64,000 nt of DNA from Schistocerca nitens (taxonomy: Eukaryota; Arthropoda; Insecta; Orthoptera; Acrididae), in NCBI RefSeq assembly GCF_023898315.1, contig NC_064614.1, forward strand, positions 72,242,501-72,306,500, read 5' to 3'. The position numbers were made by a program, and so were the translations under genes. The notes beneath the pieces are model-generated. The model was not told the DNA's origin. It saw only the letters and a list, made by a program, of their open reading frames with translations, and made no database searches. Positions 1 to 11,499 of this stretch are shown here, piece after piece; position 1 is the stretch's first letter, and every line of letters begins with the position of its first letter.

Positions 1-56
1 ATAGAAAACAACAGCGGACCTACCACACTTCCCTAGGGCACTCCAGATGATACCCT

Positions 57-108
57 CCTGTGTGTGTGTGTCTGTGTATCTGTGTTTGCGTGCCTTCGTT
101 TTTGTGTG
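57..108. repeat. TG-rich simple repeat
   Basis: An imperfect run of TG dinucleotides with a few substitutions. It creates short spurious open frames on the minus strand and carries no other signal. Confidence 0.7.
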
Positions 109-189
109 TAATATAAAGTGATAGACGAAAGATGAAGTGTAAAATAGCCATTATTAATGAAGTAATTAAACAACCTGCATGGATAGCAG

Positions 190-740
190 GGCACGTCGTT
201 TCGCCACTTCCGGGATTTGGGGATGAGCGCCGGCTCCACATAGAATCCAACCAGCGGATTGACGATGAGGTCTGCTGTGCCGACCAGGTTCCAGACGACT
301 CTCAAGCGGTTTTCGACATCCTAGTAAGTGAATACTGGGCTGGAACCTACGTCGCCGGCCGCTGGTGGCCGAGCGGTTCTGGCGCTACAGTCTGGAACCG
401 CGCAACCGCTACGGTCGCAGGTTCGAATCCTGCCTCGGGCATGGATGTTTGTGTTGTCCTTAGGTTAGTTAGGTTTAAGTAGTTCTAAGTTCTAGGGGAC
501 TTATGACCTCAGCATTTGAGTCCCATAGTGCTCAGAACCAACCAACCAACCTACGTCCCGTCAAACTTACAAATTTTAAAAATATCTAAAAAACATCCTC
601 CACCCTTCCACATCGGGTTAACATATATTCAGACAGGCATGATGCACAAATTCTGTCTTGTGATGGAGGTAAGGAGTGGAGACAGAAGGGGAATCCAGCC
701 ACCTTTACGACTGATATTGCCATATCCAGAAATTAACATG
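190..740. repeat. Unclassified interspersed repeat, split by a SINE
   Basis: Moderately GC-rich sequence lies on both sides of the SINE at 354-547, and a 10-bp target duplication joins the two halves. The flanks resemble a repeat I remember from locust assemblies, but I cannot assign a class and see no terminal repeats or protein. The short open frames here look like chance. Confidence 0.35.
354..547 (+). mobile_element. tRNA-headed SINE, full length
   Basis: The head carries an A box (TGGCCGAGCGGTTC) and a B box (GGTTCGAATCC), so it derives from a tRNA with a long D arm. A tRNA-unrelated body follows, ending near CATAGTGCTCAGAACC. It is flanked by the direct repeat AACCTACGTC at 344-353 and 548-557, a clean LINE-type target duplication. 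SINEs are transcribed by RNA polymerase III from the internal boxes and borrow a LINE reverse transcriptase. Confidence 0.93.
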
Positions 741-954
741 CCGAAACTGCGAAGACACGGGATAAAGAGAGGGAATGAGAAGAATGAAGTAACCAAACGT
801 GTAGATTACTTCGAGGCTGCGCACCATGACATCCGCCAGTTTCTTAGTCTCAGAGTACCACTTGCACCAATCAATGTCTTCAATTATGTGTCCCACTGTG
901 TCTTCATTTACAGTTCTTTCCTCCCTCCACCACCAACAGGCCTCTCTAATACCA

Positions 955-1200
955 CGACAGTTGTTCCTTGAGGTCTCAATAAATGTCCCACCCCTACTTC
1001 AACACAGTGTTTTTCATATATTCATTTCCTCACCGATTACCCGGTGAACCTACTCATTTATTATCAGCACACCTATTTTTCAGTATCCTTCTGGAACACT
1101 CATCTCTACTTATTCCTTTATAACATTTTCCGGTTTACCATTAGCCATCGATTCAATTCCATGCAGTACAGTGCTCAGGTCGTATATTCTTAGAAATTTA
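955..1200 (-). mobile_element. RTE-like LINE scrap (3' region)
   Basis: Read on the minus strand this resembles the region after the reverse transcriptase of the RTE-like LINE family that recurs in this window. No long frame survives. The assignment rests on my memory of the family in locusts rather than on a clear domain. Confidence 0.4.
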
Positions 1201-1309
1201 TTCCTCAAATTAAAATTTATGTTTCATGCTAGTACATTTCTTTTAGTGAGGAATACCCATTTTTTTCTGTACTAGTTTGCTTTTATGTCCACCTTCATTC
1301 ATCCGTCAT

Positions 1310-1780
1310 GGGCAATTTCCCTTCCTAGTTATCAGAATTCCTTCACTTCGTTTACGAAGTGTTCCCCAGTTTTGATATTTAAGTTAACACTAATCTCATT
1401 TCTGCCGCTCCTCGTTATATTTGCCTTTATTCGCTTTTTTCCATAGTGTGTGCTCACTACGCTCTTCATTCTATTCAACGTTACTTTCGTGTTTCTTCTA
1501 TTTATTCCCATTACTAAGTGTTATTCATCACTCTGTTCATTCCATTCCAAAGGTCCCTCGCTTCAACAACGATGCAAATGCACCAGCGAGCCTTATCGTT
1601 GATATACTTTCAGTATGAATGTTGTTCTCCACTTCTTTTGTTACCGTCTTTGCTTCTTCAACGAACAGGTAGATCGGTACAGTGTCACAGTCTTACACCG
1701 GTTTTAATCCCAGTATTTTCTTCTTGTCCTTCCATTCACATTGTTCCCTCTTCGTTCCTGTACATATCGTAAGTTAGCTG
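1310..1780 (-). mobile_element. RTE-like LINE scrap, reverse-transcriptase region
   Basis: The minus strand follows the palm and thumb part of the RTE-like LINE reverse transcriptase, in the same order as the scrap at 15180-15720. Every frame is interrupted. The plus-strand frames here (for example 1421-1618) are shadows. Confidence 0.5.
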
Positions 1781-2379
1781 TCATTATGCTATCTACTACG
1801 TATACCTATTTTTCTGAGAATTTGAAACCATATGTAATACGGTGGTATATTGAGATGGAATATGTACGTAAGTACGCAATGCGTTGGACCACTTGTGGAC
1901 AAACTTGTACAATGCAAATAAGATTGCGAATTATTTCTATGACAGGCTACAACTGATTTTCACAAGACGCTGGATTCAGGTTCATAAAAATTCTGTACAA
2001 ACGTACATGAGTAATTTGTGACGTATGCATCGTAGCCTAGTACAGTGAGGAACATAGCATATAGTAACACCTCGTGTGCATATTTATTGTGACATTTAAA
2101 TAGAGGAACGTAGGTAGAATAATATGAACAAGGGACATCAACGGTGATAACGTAAATTGCATGTAGATGCAGTTAACGACTGAACAACGAATATATGAGT
2201 ACAGGTCAACGTTAGTAAGACACAGCAACGCACTACGGGGATTAGAAACGTATCATCCATGCTGTAGCTTCCCATTCAGCAGGCGGTACTGAAATGTGCA
2301 CAGAATTCCTGATGACATACGAAGTGTTGAATGATCGTTGTCCTTTAGGGACTGTCGTTGTTCACTTAGATCACTGGTT
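1781..2379. other. Unassigned AT-rich DNA
   Basis: I see no recognisable protein, terminal repeat or RNA gene. Short frames on both strands lack any family motif. Confidence 0.6.
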
Positions 2380-2690
2380 TGATGCACCGTTTAGTAGCTT
2401 CTACGGTGTTCTTGCCCGTACTTTTTATCGTCCATGTCCCATGTTTCACTAACGTATAAGACTATAATCCAGTCAAGTACTTTCAGAAAAGACTTCCTAA
2501 CGCATTTCTCTTTTCCCGATATACTTATTCTCCTATTGAAATGCTGTAAGTTGTATCCGCTCTGTATCTGCTACCGTCCATGATTCTAGCGTCTCAAAAG
2601 CTCATCTTTGACTTTTAATGTTTCATTTCTTCATCTCAATCCCTCAGTATCAACTCACTTAGCTGACCATGTTTTGATGTAGAACCACTG
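2380..2690 (-). mobile_element. RTE-like LINE scrap (3' part)
   Basis: The minus strand resembles the 3' end of the same LINE family, just beyond the part seen at 955-1200, so these scraps may be pieces of one old copy. No open frame remains. Confidence 0.45.
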
Positions 2691-2751
2691 TAAACATGCT
2701 GTAAATCTCATGAGATTCATGTCATCGTGTAGCAGACTAAAACATGTCTGC

Positions 2752-2940
2752 AGGTAGGTGGGAAGTTCCTATGGGACCAAACTGCTGAGGTCATCGGTTC
2801 CTAGGCTTATACATTACTTAACCTAACTTAAACTAACTTACGCTTAGGACAGCACGCACACCCATGCCCGAGGGAGGACTGGAACCTTCGACGGTGGGAG
2901 CCGCGCGGACTGTGGCAAGGAGCCTTAGACCGAGCGGCCG
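2752..2940 (-). mobile_element. tRNA-headed SINE, diverged subfamily
   Basis: A minus-strand SINE with the same plan as the others but different diagnostic bases: GAGGGAGGAC where most copies have GAGGCAGGAT next to the B box, and GGGAGCCGCGCGG in the head. The truncated copy near 10009 shares these changes, so they form a subfamily. The direct repeat ACATGTCTGC at 2742-2751 and 2941-2950 brackets it. Confidence 0.88.
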
Positions 2941-2950
2941 ACATGTCTGC

Positions 2951-3534
2951 CGCACAATGTCGTACCGTACTCAAGAGCCAACTCCATACGCATAGTTATA
3001 TAGATATGTAACATATTTTAACATTATAGCCGTGCTGCATTCACGATGAAAGTTTTTAATGTCTGCCAGTCATAACATTAGAGTCAGAACTAGTCGCAAA
3101 ATTGTAAACGATTTATAGTAGGATGGTGGTAGTTACATACCAAAATGTAATTGGTTTTACAAATATTGATGTTCATCATATTACCTCTTTTCAGTAAATT
3201 ATACATTACAGTCGAAGTAATCTTCCATATTCTTTGGCATCTCTGAGAAAATTACTGTGCTATTAGGAATGTTCTAAATTTTAAATTGTTCCCTTTAGTT
3301 CCTTTTCCCAATTTATGCTTCGCTTCCTTTAATTCCTGCTCAGCAAACAGAGGAAAGGACATCGGTCGGTTTCCTTCCCCACCCATTCGCAATCCGAGCT
3401 TAGGTTGTTTCATTAATGACCTCGATGTCGACGGGACTTTATGTCCAATCTTCTTTCCTTCTTTCCATTACAACTTTTTTGTAATACTACATGTGTGTAT
3501 GTAGAGTGTAATGTAATGTTTGTACTCTGTGATG
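2951..3534. other. Unassigned DNA
   Basis: AT-rich sequence without a recognisable gene. The frame at 3286-3504 has no known motif. Confidence 0.55.
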
Positions 3535-3870
3535 ATGACGATAAGGGAGAGAATGAAACCCGATGCCAGCACATAGCCTGCTCCTCCCGAGCAGCAACAA
3601 GGGGCCGCCAAGGTTAAAGCCCCTATCTGAAGGTCGGGTCACCATCAACAGTGTCTCATTACCTCACTTCATGAAACACGGCGGAGAGGTTTGGTATTTA
3701 AATCAGGACAATGGCGCCAAGGCTGGTGAGCACCACCTCTCCTCCCCTTTCAGCCTAACAATTGCTGTGAAAATTTTTTCCGTCACCAGGATACGAGCCT
3801 AATGGTAACCACGTTGAGTGCCACTACATCCACGAGCGTTAGTGACCTTGGCCGCGGAAGCGGGTTCGTA
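3535..3870. repeat. Unclassified interspersed repeat
   Basis: A moderately GC-rich block (CTCCCGAGCAGCAAC, GGGGCCGCCAAGG) that I recall as a dispersed sequence in locust genomes. No terminal inverted repeats, coding potential or clear RNA polymerase III boxes are visible. The minus-strand frame 3799-4221 overlaps its end and is probably a shadow of the mariner remnant that follows. Confidence 0.35.
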
Positions 3871-3929
3871 CACACTGGTTTCTCGCCTTACCGTACCGTA
3901 GCATAAAGCTAGAGAGGTCAGTGTAAAAG

Positions 3930-4800
3930 GGGTAGCCTGTTGATAAAGATGAGTATCGGGCGGTAGTTCGTTGTCTGAAGGAAAAGGACGCTGCAAAATT
4001 CCATGCTGAGATGGCGAAAGTATATGACAACAGTGGAACACCATACGACAGTGTGACTCGATGTTATAGAAGCTTCCAGTGTGCTCAAACAAGTCAAAAT
4101 GCCAAAACTCTAAGTGGGAGACCATCTCCCTGAGATGAACCGTGAATCGCAACCCACGTGGAAAGCCCTTGTGCACGAAAATCACCATATCACAATCAAG
4201 GTGAAATGCGAAATCAGTCAAGCATCAGTCGTAAACATCTTGCACGACTTCTAGAACTTGAGCAAGCTGACTCTTATTCAAACTGTTCGCCGAACAGAGG
4301 TACCAACCGAAACATTACAGCTCTGGCAGGCTAATCTACCTTGGACGAATCCTGACTGCAGCACTGTGACACAGTGAGAAAGGAGAGAAACGCTCAGTAG
4401 CAAATGGAGATAACTCAGTCATCGTCGGACATTGTGATGCTGGTTGCATTTGGGAGCTACCACGCTCTGGTCCTAACGGGTTTTGCTCGTAAAGGGGAAA
4501 CGTCACAAGAGTATACTGGCAAGAGTACTGAAATCTGACAAGACAAATCATTGAAGGAAGCTCTCCGAGGGGGCGTCTTCATCCATCACAGGACACAATT
4601 TGAACTGCTGCAACTTTGTGCTATCAAATTTTGCCTCACCATCCACTATTTTCTTGCCTCGGCCGCCTGTGACTTCCTCATTTTTCTTAGCATGAAGAAA
4701 ACACTGCGCGGAAGGCATTTTCCAGAATGACAAAGGAGGTGATTTAGCAGTTGGAAAGTACCCACAGCAACCAAAATGCGGACTTCTGTAATCAACGTCA
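3930..4800 (+). pseudogene. mariner-like transposase remnant
   Basis: Plus-strand translations follow a mariner transposase from end to end in scattered frames. First come the N-terminal helix-turn-helix region and the linker (a GRPS-like motif near 4110-4130). At about 4680-4720 there is a good match to the segment after the last catalytic position (FLSMKKTLRGRHF). Mariner proteins cut and paste between TA dinucleotides using a DD34D triad. Multiple stops and frame changes separate the matching blocks, so this is an old dead copy. No terminal inverted repeats were found. A second mariner copy of another family abuts it on the opposite strand. Confidence 0.62.
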
Positions 4801-4918
4801 CCGCCAAGCTATTCATCATCGGCAAAAATGTATAGCATCAAAGGGCGAGTATGTAGTGCACGAGTAACTTCATCGCCAAGTATCGTTGGTGCAGCTGGTC
4901 TGTTCAATGTGATTACTA

Positions 4919-5705
4919 CGAGAGGCGTCCAATAAGTAACGCAACACATCTCTTTTGAAAGCAGGTTGATTTTACTCAGGAGTCGAATGCACCGTATTAT
5001 TAGCCACTCTTTTGCTGCAAAACCATATTTTTCAACATAATTTCCGTTCAATGTGACCAACCTACGCCATCTCACTGGGGTTCTTGTATGACCATGTGGT
5101 ACCACGCTCCACCGCTCGACGTCGGAGCCAACGTCTTGTTGCATCAACAACCTCCACATCATTCACATACTGCTTCCAGCGGAGTGCATACTTCATTCAA
5201 CAAAACAGAGGGAAGTCAGCAGGTGTGAGACCCGAGCTGTGGGGTGGACGAGCAAGAACCGTCCACTAATGTTGGTTGAGTTCCTTTCGGTTGTGCAGAC
5301 TTGTGTGAGACATTGCGGTGTCGTGAAGAAGTAATCAGTTACGTGAAAGCACAGTAAACTTCAGAATCCAATGACTTCACCGGCTGGGGATGCAGTGTGC
5401 ACGTCTGTCTTCTTTGGAAGGGAGGTGGTGTGGTGCCACTGCATGGATTGCGGTTTCTTTGCAGTTCGAAGTGATGAACGCATGTTTCATAGCCTGAAAC
5501 AAAAAACTGTCACAATCAGCCTCGCAACGCGCCATCAGTTCCACACAGATGGTCGTTTGTTCCTCTTTATGGTGCTCTGTTAGGAAGCGAGAAGCCCAGC
5601 GAGCATATACCTTTGAGTAAACCAACTGGTGGACACGCTGTAGGGAAGCAGCATACTCACGCCTTATAAAATTCACATCAGTCTTTCCATTGTGTGCCAG
5701 CCTAG
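4919..5705 (-). pseudogene. mariner-like element, 5'-truncated, minus strand
   Basis: Two minus-strand frames match mariner transposase: 5377-5676 (VHQLVYSKVYARWASRFLT, then ELMARCEAD and a decayed first catalytic block), and 4809-5162, which ends in RWRRLVTLNGNYVEKYGF and CVTYWTPL, the family C terminus. The terminal sequence beginning at 4919, after a TA, matches the terminus of the mariner at 38945-40254 (CAATAAGTAACGCAACACA type), so both belong to one family. The other end is missing, as is most of the catalytic core between the two frames. Confidence 0.72.
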
Positions 5706-7084
5706 TCCGCTGTAACTAGCTCTGAGGTCATAAATATTGCACAATACTTTAAAATGAAGTAAATAACCTGAAACGTTTCTAGCATGTCAGGAGTAATACA
5801 AAATCAATACGTGTTGGATATCAGTTCAATAACTTTAACATTTTCGAAATTTGGATGTTTTTCTGTAAAAATCATTGGCGCAACAGAAAACAGCTAGAAA
5901 CTTAAAAATCTATATTTAGATTCCTTTTGCATAATCATTTAGTAGAAACAGTATTCTGGATCTCACAAATTAAAATTTTAGTTGAAAATCATGATTTTCT
6001 GGTTTTTGTCTTAGAAATTAAGGAAGCAAGATAGATTAAGTAGGCGAATAAATAAAGCTAGAATGTTTAAATTTGAGTAGAAGAGAGATGCGCTATAATC
6101 ATAAAAACGTGAGAAGTTTCAACAGAATAACTATAAAACTATAGCTATAGCGTATCTCCAAAGAGCAAGTTCAGAGCTCATCCACTGCGTATTGTGTAAT
6201 TAAATTCATTCTCTCGCCCAAAATATTTGACTTAGCCACGTCAGACTATTATTATGATTACTTACTTGTGTGCTGATTGCACAATTAAATTGAAACCTTC
6301 ATCGGCCACCAGCAAAGGAAGCAATGATTTATTCGATAACTTAAAGTGGTGCATTACTAGCGCAGCGGCTAGTCGCGAGAGCAGATTTGATCAGGCGTTC
6401 CCTTAGCCGTCCGCACCGCAGCTTTATATGTAAGAACGCTGCGCGAGAAAAGGAAGGCCCCAGTTCTCTCCAGATGCTGATTAGCGCACCACCTGTGCCG
6501 GGAGTCGCGTCGCGTCGTATCGTTGATATAAACAGCCTCGGATGCAGTAATAAGTGACTCGGGATACGCATAACCATGAAATCGTTTTCGAGTGAAGTGT
6601 TAATTTTGGGATGACGTTAATGATCTATCTTTAGTTTGCATATGTCGTATTTTCACGTGCCGCCGCAGGACAGACATTCTACCATTATTAGCGTGGCGTT
6701 TGATGAACATTAGCATCAAATTATGGCGAGCATTCACTCAAACATTTAATTTGAACAGTTATAGTTGCATCAGCGCATTAGACTCTGAACTGCTCTGGTA
6801 GTTGGATAGTGTGGATTCTTTTTGGTCTGTGACTTTCAGAATATAGTGAACATTTTAGAGAGAATGGTTTTTGATTATGAATCCCAGACAATCTCCTAAT
6901 TCGTCAGAGCTATAAGCTGTAGCTATAAATGTATTTCTCACATGAAGTGGGCACTAGGAATTCTAATTACAGGCTTCACGTTTTGCTAATCACTTTCTGG
7001 TTGCCAATATTGTAGTTAGAGAGCCAGTGTTGAGAACAGCAAACGGCATAAATACAAAACATTTATTCTATTACTTCCACCCCC
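5706..7084. other. Unassigned DNA with a short GC-rich island
   Basis: Mostly AT-rich and featureless. The part at about 6340-6570 is richer in CpG and contains several GCGCG/CGTCG blocks and a TTTATATG box near 6423. I cannot tell a promoter from an old repeat. The 78-codon minus-strand frame inside it has no family motif. Confidence 0.5.
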
Positions 7085-7440
7085 CGTCCCACAATGCATG
7101 TCCGCGATACCAATAGAGACGTCCCATTGAGTAGCGAAGTGTTTGATTACAATCCATTGATCATCCCGAATGAGGGTGTGTTCACGTTCGAACACAGATA
7201 CACTCACAGCTGTATGGGGCCGGCCGGCAGGTGATAGATTGGACAAGTTAGCGCGACCTTGTTGCGATGATGACAGACACATCGCCCAACGACTCTCCGT
7301 GATTTTGTTCACTGCCGGCTCTCCATAGATATTCGGCAAGCACAAAAGAATATCTACGATGCTCTGGATTCACGCCAAAAGAAACTCAATGACAGCTCTC
7401 CGATAGGAACCCGCCTCCGTTTTAACGTTACCTATAGTGC
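7085..7440 (-). pseudogene. mariner-like transposase N-terminal scrap
   Basis: The minus-strand frame at 7016-7345 resembles the N-terminal DNA-binding half of a mariner transposase: NIYGEPAVNKITESRW (first helix-turn-helix), then SSSQQGRANL, a GRPHTAV linker and a second helix-turn-helix-like stretch ending in DVSIG. There is no catalytic domain and no terminal repeat. The match is by eye and the copy is clearly dead. Confidence 0.5.
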
Positions 7441-9470
7441 GACCACCTATCGGAACTCCATGAAACTATAGAGGATGAAGCGGGAATATTCTGCAGTGTC
7501 CTACAACAAATGCAGTATTATGTCAATCGAAACTGTCCGAGAAAAAGATTGTTGTGTTATGTATTGAACGTCCCATTTAAAACATATCACTATTCGTAAT
7601 GATGTATTGACGGCAAGAAGTTAGGACTGAGATATGGGACTTCCAGATTTTTTTTTTTTTAGTTGCTCTGTAGTACTCCGAAACTCGAAAATATATCGTC
7701 GTTCCGAGGATCCAGGCGAAGAAAGGCGCGCCACGTCGAGTTACGTGGCAGTACAACGCTGAAGGGTCGTAGCCGGAGTTAAAGAAACGGCACACCACAA
7801 GACGCCTCCCCTGCTGGCTGCCTCGTCGGATTCCCGCCTCCCTTTGAGTCAGCGGAAACCACCTCGCGCTCGGCAGGGTAACCAGAGACCCGACGTCATC
7901 TGCGTCCTTACCCGCGACTGTTGGGCCCGGCCCCTGCTTGTTAGCGAGCTCCGAAGCGGCGGAGGTGTCGCGTTTCACGACGCCGCGCCCTTCCAGCCGT
8001 ACCGGGAGCCTTTCTGTGGATACAAAATCGCAAACGATGTCACGTGCTTGTGGACCAACTTTTCAACAGGCGATTGACCACATAAATGCATGATTTAAAT
8101 TTCTCGCCTATTTCGTTCTGCTCACTGGGAAACGCTATTTATGAGGTGTCGCCTACTTACATTACGGACAGCGTAAATGAATCCCCTCACCACCGAAAAA
8201 CGTACTTGGTATAAGATCCTAAGAGCCACTTAGCACATTTTCGGGTAATGAAACGTATCCTATTCGACAAATAATTAAAAGATGGGAGGAAAGTCATTAA
8301 GCAGGTGATGTTAAGACAGCAAATCTAGATCGAACTGGCTGGGATCCTGAAAATATTGCGTCAGTAAATCACTGTAGAGTCCGCACAGCACAACGTGACT
8401 GGTAGGTGCGCAGTTCACAGGGCAAGTGTGGAGAGAGCGCTGGTGGTGCGTGTTACTGACAGGAGCTATCGGGGTCTTCTCCACTATCTACAAATAACTT
8501 CGCTGAAAATGCAACGATTTATTTGCGCCTGGCTTGTTAAACATCTGATCGAGAGGCGGCAACACTAACAACACGACCATGTCTCGAATTTCCGCGAACT
8601 TCGGCAAATTGTCGATCACAAGAACTTAAAATTGCGAGTGACACCATGATGATAATATTGACGGACTGTATCTTCTCTATACCAAACAAGATACAACAAC
8701 TACTGTCCCGGATGAAAATTTTGCTAGTAATGTTATCTTCAGCGACGTGACACGTTTGCTTTCTGCGTGCATGTCCATTTGAAGGATACTGAGTGAGATT
8801 TCCTGATTGCCTTAACTTGTGAATAGTAGCGTTGAAGATGACCTAACAAATTATCAACTTCCCTAGCACTACTGTAAATGACGGTTGCCGAAATGGCGCG
8901 TCATTTTACAGTAGTTCGAAGACTGTTGAGGTGTTGATCTGCATAAAAGTGGCCCTGTTATTGAAAGTAGGCGTTTAAATCAGTCGTGATGGAATTTTCT
9001 GCTCACGTTTTCTGTTCTTAGATTTTCAGTAATAAAACCTTAATAATGTTCCCTGCTTTACGATATTTGCAACAAGATGTAATGTTTATTTACTTCTTTA
9101 GAGTATTACATGCCCAAGAGTGATTGTGTTATTCTGATCGTCTCTGCCAACTGCCTACATATGTATTTCTCTTTCCATTTAACTACGCACTGCACACAAA
9201 AGTACATTAATTGCTTACTAGGAAAGGTCAGTGTCCCATCTAGCGGAACGTTCACTTATTAATGTTTGGAATAATAATATTAAAAGTAATAATTACACTA
9301 AAAGTAATATAACAAAAAACTGAAAGTACCGATACTCAATACAACTAATTGCATAAAATCAGTCCTAATAACATGTAATAAGCTCATTTTTCATAATATT
9401 TGTATCAAATGTAACAAATAGAGATGCTAACAGTACCAACAGAGTCAAATATATTTTAAGCGTTTATTGG
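7441..9470. other. Unassigned DNA including a GC-rich block
   Basis: The stretch 7680-8060 is GC-rich and CpG-dense, with open frames on both strands (7577-7978 minus, 7844-8077 plus) that show no known domain. CpG density alone can lengthen frames. A 16-bp hairpin lies at 8868-8915. The rest is AT-rich and empty as far as I can see. Confidence 0.5.
8868..8915. repeat. Short hairpin
   Basis: Arms at 8868-8883 and 8899-8915 (ACTACTGTAAATGACG and its complement with one extra base) surround a 15-nt loop. There is no T-run or other sign of a terminator. It may be part of a short MITE. Confidence 0.55.
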
Positions 9471-9478
9471 TCTGGGGG

Positions 9479-9658
9479 AGAGCAACGAATTGTAGAGAAA
9501 ACTGCACAGTAGAGTTAATAAGGTTAAAAATGAACAGAGGCAAGAAGAAGAGATTAATGTAGCAGATAAGAGCAACGAATTATAGAGAAAAGTACGCAGG
9601 AGAGATAATGAGGTTAAAAAATGAAGAGAGACAAGAAGAACAGATTAATGAAGAAGAT
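9479..9658 (+). repeat. 90-bp tandem duplication
   Basis: Two head-to-tail copies start at 9479 and 9569 with AGAGCAACGAATT and differ at roughly 15 positions plus a one-base change in an A-run. The second copy reads through in frame into a charged peptide that ends at a stop near 9756. See the findings for the possible coding reading. Confidence 0.7.
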
Positions 9659-10008
9659 AGGGATATGAAAGCCTTGAACAAGTTAGGTCAGATGCATTGG
9701 TTCGTTAATCTCAGGGATGACTGTTCGAATCTACCGAATGAGAAGTTACTACAATGACATTACTTGTTGATGCAGTCTTGAAAGGAACAGGATTTCGGCT
9801 CAGACAATAGTCTTGGATGAGCTAAACAAAGTGTAGGACTGAGAACAGTTCGCAGTTTTGCGCAACTGAATTCCAAGACTGCGGACGTATCACATCGCTG
9901 ATGACTGGCTAGCTCACACTCTGATTGAAGTCAGGGCCAACTTTTGGCTATCCGACCAATTATAGAGCTCACTCGTTTCAAGAAAAGACGACCTTGCTCA
10001 GAGTAATA

Positions 10009-10128
10009 ACTTATGGTAAGGGCAACACACACACCCATGTCCGAGGGAGGATTCGAACCTCTGACGGGGGAAGCCGCGCGGACTGTGACAAGGCGCCCCT
10101 ACAACGCGCGTATACCCCGCGCGACTAC
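10009..10128 (-). mobile_element. Truncated tRNA-headed SINE
   Basis: Only the head half of the diverged SINE subfamily remains: the minus-strand B box in GAGGATTCGAACCTC and head sequence continuing to the CCGCGCG block. The tail is absent on the low-coordinate side and I see no target duplication. It abuts the Tc1 remnant at 10130-10846 and probably interrupts it. Confidence 0.75.
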
Positions 10129-10129
10129 A

Positions 10130-10846
10130 CCTTTTCAGAGCCTCCATCACCTTGTACTGTCCCCTGCTGACCTGCTGGATCCATGGATTAATGAGGTTGC
10201 CCCATACCCGTATATGTCCATCGCCTCGATACAATTTGAAACGAGACTCGTCCGACCACATTTCCAGTCATCAACAGGACAAGGCTGGTTTTGACGGAAC
10301 CAGGCGAGGCATAAAGCTTTGTGTCGTGTACTCCTCAAGGATACACGAGTGGGCCTACAGTTCCGGATGTTTCGTTGAATGGTTCGCACGCTGACACTTG
10401 TTGATGGCCAGCGTTGAAATCTGCAGCAATTAGCGGAAGGGTAGCACTTCTGTCACGCTGAACGATTCTCTTCAGTTGTTGTTGGTCCCGTTCTTGAGGA
10501 ATCTCTTTGCGACCGCAGCAATGTCAGAGATTTGATGTTTTATGGGATTCGTGATATTCACAGTACACTCGTGAAATGGTAGTAGGGGAACATCGCCACT
10601 TCATCACTACCTCGGAGCGATGGCTGTACCCCATCGCTCGTTCGCCGACTATAATACCACGTTCAAAGTCACCTAAATCTCGATAACCTGCACTGCAGCA
10701 GCAGTAAGCGATCTAGCAACTGCGCCAGACACTTGTTGTCTTACATAGGCTTTAACGCAGCACCGTTTTCTGCCTGTTTACGTAGCTCTGCATTTGAATA
10801 CGCATGCCTATACAAGTTTTTTTGGTGCTTCAGTGTTGTTGGATTA
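10130..10846 (-). pseudogene. Tc1-like transposase remnant, copy 1
   Basis: The minus strand reads through a Tc1 transposase from its 5' terminus (ACTGAAGCACCAAA near 10840). It has a helix-turn-helix region (DLGDFERGIIVGERAMG at about 10670-10600), a linker, and the start of the DDE domain (ALCLAWFRQNQPCPVDDW, then MWSDESRFKL with the first catalytic Asp). Tc1 transposases excise between TA dinucleotides. The frame is broken several times, and the rest of the catalytic domain is missing where the truncated SINE begins. Confidence 0.78.
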
Positions 10847-10944
10847 GACTGGCCAGAAGTGAAACCTTTCATGTCCAATTAGAATAAGATTGTTCAGAAC
10901 CTTCATCGATCACTGCGTTACGAATGTATGTGAGGAATTCCATC

Positions 10945-11495
10945 TCTCACCGACGAAGTGTTTAAACTCAGAAGAGTGTTCCTGGTGCCGCTATATAGCA
11001 ATTCTGCAGGCGTGGGGTGTCGCATAGTCCTGCTTTAATTGCCCAAGTCTGTCGGAGTGCACCATGGACGTGAATGGATGCAGGTTATCAGACAGGATTC
11101 TTACGTACGTGTCGCATCTAGACGAATCAGGGGGTCACATATCACTCTAACTGCACGCGCTCCACACCATTACAGAGCTGAACTGTCCCCTGCTGACATG
11201 CAGGGTCCCTACATTCATGAGGTTGTCTCCAGACTTCTACAGGCCCATCCGCTGGATACAATTTGAAACTAGACTCGTCCGACCAAGCAACAAGTTTTCA
11301 GTCATCAACAGGCCAATGTTGGTGTTCACGGGCCCTGGCGAGGCATAAAGCTTTGTGTCGTGCAGTCATCAGGACACAGGAGTAGGCCTTCAGCTCCTGA
11401 AGCCCTTATCGATGACGTCTCGTTGAATGGTTCGTACGCTGACACTTGTTGATGGCCAGCATTGAAATCTGCATCAATTTGCGGAAAGGTTGCCC
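10945..11495 (-). pseudogene. Tc1-like transposase remnant, copy 2
   Basis: Same Tc1 family and orientation as the copy just upstream. It covers a different but overlapping part: the region before the DDE core (HKAL block near 11345), the first catalytic block, and on into the region around the second Asp (11000-11060). The N-terminal DNA-binding part is absent because an R1-like LINE piece begins at about 11500. No terminal repeat survives. Side-by-side copies of one family in the same direction could be separate insertions or a decayed tandem duplication. Confidence 0.72.
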
Positions 11496-11499
11496 AGAT

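Noticed and set aside
54-120. CRISPR-like or minisatellite array near the window start
   Set aside because: It is a TG dinucleotide run without spacers or constant repeats.
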